A stretch of DNA of 10,035 nt, taken from NCBI GenBank assembly GCA_027063105.1, contig JAMOSL010000063.1:1-10035 (forward strand), written 5' to 3'. This document shows, piece by piece, positions 5,628 through 10,035 of the stretch (positions within the stretch are counted from its first letter, which is position 1; every line of letters starts with the position of its first letter). The translations under genes and the position numbers were made by a program. The notes below the pieces were generated by a model that ran no database searches, had not been told where the DNA came from, and worked only from the letters and a program-made list of their open reading frames with translations. This DNA comes from Campylobacteraceae bacterium (GTDB lineage Bacteria > Campylobacterota > Campylobacteria > Campylobacterales > Sulfurovaceae).

Positions 5628-6671
5628 TTATAATAGTGAATAATTAGTTTGTGGTCTCTTTTTTACAATATCTTCTTCTACCTCAATAGTATTAATCGCT
5701 AAGCAATTAGGACATCTTATAAAAGATACAGGAAAATTTTGTTTACATTTCTTACACAAATATGAGAATATTAAATCACCATAATCATATCCACTAATTC
5801 TACTAGATGCTAACATATCAATGGCAAATATCCCACTTTTTATATATTGACTATCTATATATCCTTTGGCATAATATATTGTTAATAGTCGTTCATCTTT
5901 AGAGATTATATCTAAATCGAGTTGTGAAGATGGCAAAAACCAAAGAATATCAATAACTCCATGCAGAGACTTATTATCTATTATAGCCCAAGCTTTTTCT
6001 ATATTGAAACGGAAGAACAGTGATAAAATAGGTCTATATAGTGCTGGTTCTTTAATCAAAAGATTATTTAATAATTCTATTTTTTTATCTGGAGTAATAT
6101 TCTTATTAGATGCTATTTCTTCAAATTCCAAGAAATTATGAAACTCTTTTGTATCTTTTCCTAAAATTTTTAAAGGTTCAATAACCTCTCTAGCTTTATC
6201 ATATTTACGCAATATCTCATAAACTATACCAAGTTCATATAGAACCTTAGCATTTCTAGGTTGCTTATGTAGTATTTCAGAATATATAGCTCTGGCTCTC
6301 TCTAAAAAACCTGCTTTAAGATAAGTTTCTCCCAATTTTTCCATCAACTCTATATTATCAATATTATTCTCTGTATTTTTAATTAAATATATGTAGATAT
6401 TAATAGATTTATGATATTCACCACTATTTTCAAAAGCATTAGCAAGTAGTGCTAGAGGTTTAAACATAGCATTATCATAAGGCATTGAAGCTGTATCTAG
6501 CGAACACTCTTTTGTATTAAATTTATCTAAAAACCTATGTAAATTACTTTTATCTTTCTGCTGTCGATATATCCCCCAAGCGTAGGTTACAATGGCAATA
6601 ATAAGACTTAAAATAACAATAATTAGAATGCTAAAAAGAGGATCTCTATATGATGGTAATATACTATCCAA
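5628..6671 (-). CDS. LapB/YciM-like membrane-anchored TPR protein with C-terminal zinc ribbon
   Basis: Numbering is from the chosen start. A single transmembrane helix (about 12-34) is followed by positive residues (YRQQKDK), which suggests that the rest is cytoplasmic. Helical TPR-like repeats run from about 70 to 190, for example LMEKLGETYLKAGFLERARA and VLYELGIVYEILRKYDKARE. The C-terminus carries CKKCKQNFPVSFIRCPNC (306-323), a C-x2-C-x10-C-x2-C rubredoxin-like site. This layout matches LapB of enteric bacteria, which controls LpxC turnover and lipopolysaccharide synthesis; equivalence here is inferred from architecture only. Starts are ambiguous. The frame is open to a TTG at 6707 and an ATG at 6683, but neither has a ribosome binding site and a TATAAT at 6697-6702 would start transcription near 6690. 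I chose TTG 6671, which has GAGG 6 nt before it. First gene of the rnc-aroC operon. Confidence 0.8.
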   Translation of the reverse strand: MDSILPSYRDPLFSILIIVILSLIIAIVTYAWGIYRQQKDKSNLHRFLDKFNTKECSLDTASMPYDNAMFKPLALLANAFENSGEYHKSINIYIYLIKNTENNIDNIELMEKLGETYLKAGFLERARAIYSEILHKQPRNAKVLYELGIVYEILRKYDKAREVIEPLKILGKDTKEFHNFLEFEEIASNKNITPDKKIELLNNLLIKEPALYRPILSLFFRFNIEKAWAIIDNKSLHGVIDILWFLPSSQLDLDIISKDERLLTIYYAKGYIDSQYIKSGIFAIDMLASSRISGYDYGDLIFSYLCKKCKQNFPVSFIRCPNCLAINTIEVEEDIVKKRPQTNYSLL

Positions 6672-6696
6672 ATTATACCTCATAAGTTTTTTTGTT

Positions 6697-6702
6697 ATTA
6701 TA
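6697..6702 (-). promoter_or_regulatory. -10 box of the TPR-rnc-aroC operon
   Basis: A perfect TATAAT on the minus strand predicts a start near 6690. This makes the TTG at 6707 an unlikely translation start and leaves a leader of about 19 nt before TTG 6671. It lies 14 nt from the opposite-facing -10 box at 6717-6722. Confidence 0.5.
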
Positions 6703-6716
6703 CCCAACTATTTGGA

Positions 6717-6722
6717 TATAAT
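6717..6722 (+). promoter_or_regulatory. -10 box of the SAF-domain oxidoreductase gene
   Basis: A perfect TATAAT predicts a start near 6729 and a leader of about 36 nt that contains AAGGGG (6749-6754) 10 nt before the ATG at 6765. Confidence 0.55.
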
Positions 6723-6764
6723 AGTATTTAGAAATTATTTGAATTTAAAAGGGGATTTTCTTAG

Positions 6765-7892
6765 ATGTATAATATAGGTGTTATTGGAACCGGATTTATT
6801 GCAAGAGGATTGACAAGACTATTAGAACAGCATAAAGATTATAGTGTATCAGGTATATTAACCAGAACAGATATTGATAATCGTCACGATTTTCCTTTAT
6901 ATAATAAGCTTACAAACAATCTACAAGATTTAATAAATAGTTCAGATTTAATTGTTGAATGTAGTGGTGATGTTTTATATTCAACCGATAATATAGAAAA
7001 GATACTAGAAAATGATATACCAGTTGTTACAATGAATTCAGAATTTCATGTTACAACAGGTTCTTATTTTATAGATAAAGGTATTGTAACAGAGGGTGAT
7101 GGAGATCAGCCAGGAGCTTTAGCCACACTTCATGAAGAGGCTATTGAGATGGGATTCACTCCATTAGTTTATGGAAATATTAAAGGTTTTCTGAATGAAA
7201 ATCCAACTTTAGAAGATATGGAATATTGGGCAAAAAAAGCTAATATTAGTTTACCAATGGTTACATCATTTACAGATGGTACAAAAATACAAATAGAGCA
7301 AACTTTAATAGCAAATGGATTGAATGCAGATATAGTTCAAGATGGACTAGTAGGATTACCTTATGATGATATGATATTAGGTGGAAATATATTAGCCTCT
7401 AAAGCAAAAAATATAAACTCTCCAATAAGTGATTATATATTATCTGCAAAACTTCCAGCAGGTGTATTTTTAGTTGCAGAACATCCACAAAAAGAGGCAC
7501 TTCAATATCTTAAATTAGGTGATGGACCATACTATGTATTAGATAGGACTTTTCATCTTTGCCATCTTGAAATAGTTAAAACTATAAAAAGAATTTTAGC
7601 AGGTGGTAAAATTTTATTAAATAATAGTCGTAACCCTCGAATAAGTGTAGCTACTATTGCAAAAAGAGATTTAAAAGTTGGAGAATTTATAGAAAGAGGT
7701 ATTGGTAGTTTTGATGTTAGAGGAGAGGCTATGAAAATAGCTGATGATAAAAGTCATATTCCTATAGGACTCTTTGATAACATAACTATCACAAAAGATA
7801 TAAAAGCTGGTGAAAGAATATCTTTTGATGATATAGATATTCCACAAAGTAGAGCTTTAGAGATATGGGGAGAGATTATATCTAAAGCTTAA
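6765..7892 (+). CDS. Homoserine dehydrogenase-like NAD(P)-dependent oxidoreductase with C-terminal SAF domain
   Basis: The 375-residue protein opens with a Rossmann dinucleotide loop, IGVIGTGFIARGL (4-16). A second motif, DLIVECSGD, follows near residues 61-69. The middle contains EGDGDQPGALATLHEEA, typical of predicted homoserine-dehydrogenase-like proteins (COG4091 type), which lack the true aspartate-pathway context. The last 80 residues (ISVATIAKRDLKVGEFIERGIGS onward, with ITKDIKAGERISFDDI) resemble an SAF domain, as found at the C-terminus of NeuB-type synthases and in FlgA. The substrate is unknown; a role in an unusual sugar or sugar-acid pathway is one possibility. It is a single-gene unit with its own promoter and terminator, so its neighbours give no pathway clue. 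ATG 6765 has AAGGGG upstream and leads straight into the Rossmann motif. Confidence 0.78.
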   Translation: MYNIGVIGTGFIARGLTRLLEQHKDYSVSGILTRTDIDNRHDFPLYNKLTNNLQDLINSSDLIVECSGDVLYSTDNIEKILENDIPVVTMNSEFHVTTGSYFIDKGIVTEGDGDQPGALATLHEEAIEMGFTPLVYGNIKGFLNENPTLEDMEYWAKKANISLPMVTSFTDGTKIQIEQTLIANGLNADIVQDGLVGLPYDDMILGGNILASKAKNINSPISDYILSAKLPAGVFLVAEHPQKEALQYLKLGDGPYYVLDRTFHLCHLEIVKTIKRILAGGKILLNNSRNPRISVATIAKRDLKVGEFIERGIGSFDVRGEAMKIADDKSHIPIGLFDNITITKDIKAGERISFDDIDIPQSRALEIWGEIISKA

Positions 7893-7927
7893 TTTTAATT
7901 TTTATTCTCTTTCTCTTGATTAAATAC

Positions 7928-7949
7928 GCCACATTCGCAAGAATGAGGT
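7928..7949 (+). other. GNRA-tetraloop hairpin before the terminator
   Basis: CATTC (7932-7936) pairs with GAATG (7941-7945) around the loop GCAA. An A-A mismatch is followed by CC/GG and a G-U pair, giving about eight pairs. It lies directly upstream of the terminator hairpin and could be part of the mRNA 3' end or of a small RNA ending at the same terminator. Confidence 0.5.
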
Positions 7950-7954
7950 CATGT

Positions 7955-7983
7955 ATAAGGTTCAAGCTACCTTATTATTTTTT
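7955..7983 (+). terminator. Rho-independent terminator of the oxidoreductase gene
   Basis: ATAAGGT (7955-7961) and ACCTTAT (7969-7975) form a perfect 7-bp stem with a 7-nt loop, followed by TATTTTTT. The T-run is on the plus strand only, so it serves the gene ending at 7892. Confidence 0.8.
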
Positions 7984-8009
7984 GTTTGAAAAAGTTTAAT
8001 TAACTACTA

Positions 8010-8062
8010 CATAAGCTTGGATATCGCTTATATAGCATATAAACTATAGAATATTGCTTATG
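8010..8062. repeat. Nested inverted and direct repeats 3' of the hlyD-like gene
   Basis: CATAAGC (8010-8016) can pair with GCTTAT at 8026-8031 (9-nt loop) or with GCTTATG at 8056-8062 (longer loop). The two right arms belong to a 13-nt direct repeat, GGATATCGCTTAT (8019-8031) and GAATATTGCTTAT (8049-8061), with two mismatches and a 30-nt period. On the minus strand the element is in the 3' region of the secretion operon and may act in termination or mRNA protection, though no strong T-run follows. Confidence 0.5.
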
Positions 8063-8074
8063 TTGTTTTGTATA

Positions 8075-9403
8075 TTATCTCTCTGTAAATGTATATTGTC
8101 TAGCTTTTAAAATTGGTTTTAAGATATAATTCATAACACTCTTTTTTCCTGTCATAATATCAACATTAACCATCATTCCCGGAATAATTTTAAGGGGTTT
8201 TTTTGCAGTTCCTAAGAAATTCTTATTTGTCTTTATATGTATCAAATAAAAGGCATTATCTTTTGAATCTTTCGTTGTATCTGCTCCAATATGGACAACT
8301 TCTCCTTGTAAACTTCCATATATTGCAAAGTCATAAGCTGTAATTTTTACAACAGCTTTTTCTCCAGGATATATAAATGCGATATCTGATGGCTTAATTT
8401 TAACCTCCATCCATAATGAACCATCAGTAGGAACAATTTCGATTAATTTATCACCAGGCTTAATAACTCCACCAACGGTATTTATACTAATTTCTTCTAT
8501 AATACCATTTGTAGGAGCACGAACCAAGGTTCTACTTATTTGATCATCTAATGCTACATAATCTTCGTCTATTCGCATAAGCTCTGCAACAGCTTCATTT
8601 AACTCTTTCTTCGCTTGATTTTTGAATTCACCTTTAACTTCAGCTATTTTGTTGTTTAATTCGCTGATACCTGCTTTAATCCTAGGAAGTGTGAATTGTG
8701 CAGAATGAAGTTCTTCTTGTATAGAGTTTTGTTCTCTTTGAAGTTTCATAAAAGCTACTCTTGATTTTACACCTTGAATTACCATTGGACGCATCATTTT
8801 GACTTCTTTATTAATTAAATCTTTAGATTTGGTTAGATAAACTATTTTCTGTGCTATCTCCTTATATTCTGTAGATTTCTGTAATTTTTGATCTAGAATT
8901 ACAGCAATTTTTGATTTAAATTGCTCTTGTTGACTATCATATAAACTCTCTTCATTTTCTAGTAATTCTGGTAGAATTTCATCAATAGATATATTTTTCT
9001 CAAATGGTATTTCATAAGCCTCTGCAGATAATCGAATGATTCTTGCTCTTAATTCAAGAGCTTTAATATTCATACTACCTAGTTGTGATAATGATTTTCT
9101 ATTATCTATTTTTAAAAGTTTTTGACCTTTTTTAACTTCTTGACCAATTCGTACGAATACCTTTTCAACAATACCACCTTCTAAGTTTTGTATTATCTGA
9201 TTTTTACCACTTGGAACTACTTCTCCTGTACCTCTTGTTATCTCATCTATCTCTGTATAATTTGCCCATATAATAAATGCAAAAATAGCAAAAATCCAAA
9301 AATATAAAACACCTTTAATTTTCTTCGGAGACTCTTCTATCATTGCAGCACTAAGGCTATTCATAAATTCATAATCTTTAGCTGTTAATTTTTTATTACT
9401 CAA
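8075..9403 (-). CDS. Type I secretion membrane-fusion (periplasmic adaptor) protein, HlyD family
   Basis: This protein links the inner-membrane ABC exporter to an outer-membrane TolC-like channel. The 442 residues fit the HlyD type I adaptor family. It has a cytoplasmic N-terminus (1-29), one transmembrane helix (about 30-47), and a first lipoyl-like half (about 60-100, NLEGGIVEKVFVRIGQEVKKG). A long helical coiled-coil hairpin follows (about 105-285), then the returning lipoyl half and beta-barrel (RTLVRAPTNGIIEEIS onward). The C-terminus, TGKKSVMNYILKPILKARQY, is typical of type I adaptors. The start is TTG, supported by AAGGAG 8 nt upstream; TTG overlaps the upstream ATPase stop as TTGA. 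The arrangement matches LapB/LapC-like systems that often export large RTX adhesins, but no substrate gene is visible here. Confidence 0.93.
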   Translation of the reverse strand: MSNKKLTAKDYEFMNSLSAAMIEESPKKIKGVLYFWIFAIFAFIIWANYTEIDEITRGTGEVVPSGKNQIIQNLEGGIVEKVFVRIGQEVKKGQKLLKIDNRKSLSQLGSMNIKALELRARIIRLSAEAYEIPFEKNISIDEILPELLENEESLYDSQQEQFKSKIAVILDQKLQKSTEYKEIAQKIVYLTKSKDLINKEVKMMRPMVIQGVKSRVAFMKLQREQNSIQEELHSAQFTLPRIKAGISELNNKIAEVKGEFKNQAKKELNEAVAELMRIDEDYVALDDQISRTLVRAPTNGIIEEISINTVGGVIKPGDKLIEIVPTDGSLWMEVKIKPSDIAFIYPGEKAVVKITAYDFAIYGSLQGEVVHIGADTTKDSKDNAFYLIHIKTNKNFLGTAKKPLKIIPGMMVNVDIMTGKKSVMNYILKPILKARQYTFTER

Positions 9404-10035
9404 TTTTTTGTCTCCTTGTTTTTGTTATTTAGTGCTTTTAGAACAGCATCTCTTTGACCATCAAGATACACCTTTCCAATATGCATTACAATTACTCTCT
9501 CTACATTTTTCAATATTGGTAATCTTTGGGTTACTAATATAAGAGTTTTCCCTTCAAACGCTACTTTAAAATGAGCCATTAGTTTTGTTTCACTTGTTGG
9601 GTCGAGAGCATTTGTTGGTTCATCTAAAAGCATAAGAGGAGAATCCGATATTAATGCTCTTGCAATACCAATACTTTGCCTCTGCCCACCTGATATACCT
9701 TGACCTCTTTCTCCTATTGGCATATTATATCCCATTGGATGTCTTCTTACAAACTCATCAACACCACTACGCATAGATACTTCTAAAAGCTTTTCATCAT
9801 CTGTGCCTATTGAACCATGAATAATATTCTCTTTTAAAGTACCTTTAAATAGCATAATATCTTGACTAACATATCCTATATGCTTTCTTAATCTCTCTGG
9901 ATCAAGTTGGGCAATATCTACATCATCAATTAAAATAGAACCCTCACTTGGATCATATAATTTTAATATTAATTTCTCTATCGTACTTTTTCCTGAACCA
10001 ATTCTACCTATAATACCGACTTGTTCGCCCTCATT
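9400..10035 (-). CDS. Type I secretion ABC exporter, ATPase domain (5' part outside the window)
   Basis: The frame is open from the window edge, so the 211 residues seen are only the C-terminal nucleotide-binding part of a larger permease/ATPase fusion. In window numbering the motifs are Walker A GRIGSGKST (10-18), Q-loop VSQD with Q58, signature GQGISGGQRQ (111-120) and Walker B LMLLDEPTNALD (134-145) with catalytic Glu139. The H-loop reads LILVTQRL, so Gln170 stands where His is expected. A Met at 9853-9855 is internal, not a start. The motif style (GERGQGISGGQRQ, VIVMHIGKVYLDG) resembles LapB/LssB-type exporters of adhesins. The stop overlaps the TTG start of the hlyD-like gene by 4 nt, showing an operon. 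The transmembrane region and any C39-like domain are not in view. Confidence 0.93.
   Translation of the reverse strand, partial: NEGEQVGIIGRIGSGKSTIEKLILKLYDPSEGSILIDDVDIAQLDPERLRKHIGYVSQDIMLFKGTLKENIIHGSIGTDDEKLLEVSMRSGVDEFVRRHPMGYNMPIGERGQGISGGQRQSIGIARALISDSPLMLLDEPTNALDPTSETKLMAHFKVAFEGKTLILVTQRLPILKNVERVIVMHIGKVYLDGQRDAVLKALNNKNKETKN

Larger units (their letters stand above)
7893..8074. other. Structured intergenic region between the oxidoreductase and type I secretion genes
   Basis: This 182-bp stretch has no credible reading frame. It contains in order a T-rich tract (7893-7920), a GNRA-capped hairpin (7928-7949), the plus-strand terminator (7955-7983), and a set of overlapping inverted and direct repeats (8010-8062) lying 3' of the hlyD-like gene. 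It separates two convergent genes. Confidence 0.7.

Noticed and set aside
6674..6679. Second TATAAT on the minus strand as a promoter
   Set aside because: It lies directly before TTG 6671 and would start transcription inside the coding sequence; more likely it is just the spacer after GAGG.
6592..6777. Plus-strand open frame of 61 codons before the oxidoreductase gene
   Set aside because: It is antisense to the transmembrane part of the TPR gene and crosses both divergent promoters; no ribosome binding site.
7955..7983. Terminator also serving the secretion operon from the other side
   Set aside because: On the minus strand the stem is followed by ACATGACC rather than a T-run.
8010..8062. 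CRISPR-like repeats
   Set aside because: There are only two imperfect 13-nt copies, without regular spacers or cas genes.
9400..9855. A complete 151-codon ATPase gene starting at the ATG at 9855
   Set aside because: The frame stays open to the window edge and carries Walker A and the Q-loop upstream, so the Met is internal.

Overview
The window looks like chromosomal DNA from a Campylobacterota (Epsilonproteobacteria) species, probably of the Sulfurimonas/Sulfurovum/Arcobacter type. The DNA is very AT-rich, intergenic gaps are short, and TATAAT-like -10 boxes lie in A/T tracts without clear -35 boxes. The proteins read like those of this class, and aroC next to rnc recalls the Campylobacter gene order (from memory; genus not determined).

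Region 1 (1-2790) is rich in tetrapyrrole and cofactor genes. It starts with a truncated siroheme-decarboxylase-like gene (-). Next come the SRP 4.5S RNA (-) and a tRNA-Ser(GGA) with encoded CCA (+). A two-gene unit moeA-cysG(N) (-) follows, coding for molybdenum cofactor insertion and siroheme synthesis. Together these fit a nitrate/nitrite-respiring or sulfite-using cell that makes siroheme and possibly haem d1 or haem from it.

Region 2 (2786-6707) is housekeeping. A small four-helix membrane protein gene and rsmE (+) overlap by 17 nt, and rsmE meets aroC tail to tail with a 9-nt overlap. On the minus strand a LapB-like TPR/zinc-ribbon membrane protein gene, rnc and aroC form a tight operon.

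Region 3 (6765-7983) is a single-gene unit for a homoserine-dehydrogenase-like oxidoreductase with a C-terminal SAF domain. It has its own promoter, which overlaps the divergent TPR promoter, and ends at an intrinsic terminator preceded by a GNRA-capped hairpin.

Region 4 (8075-10035) is part of a type I secretion system: the ATPase end of an ABC exporter (truncated by the window edge) and its HlyD-type membrane-fusion protein, coupled through a TTGA start/stop overlap.

No CRISPR array, insertion sequence, prophage or clear novel defence system is visible. The points most worth a second look are an Asn at a metal-ligand position of RNase III, a Gln at the H-loop of the ABC ATPase, a palindrome over the SRP RNA promoter, two very compact divergent promoters, and the structured intergenic region at 7893-8074.
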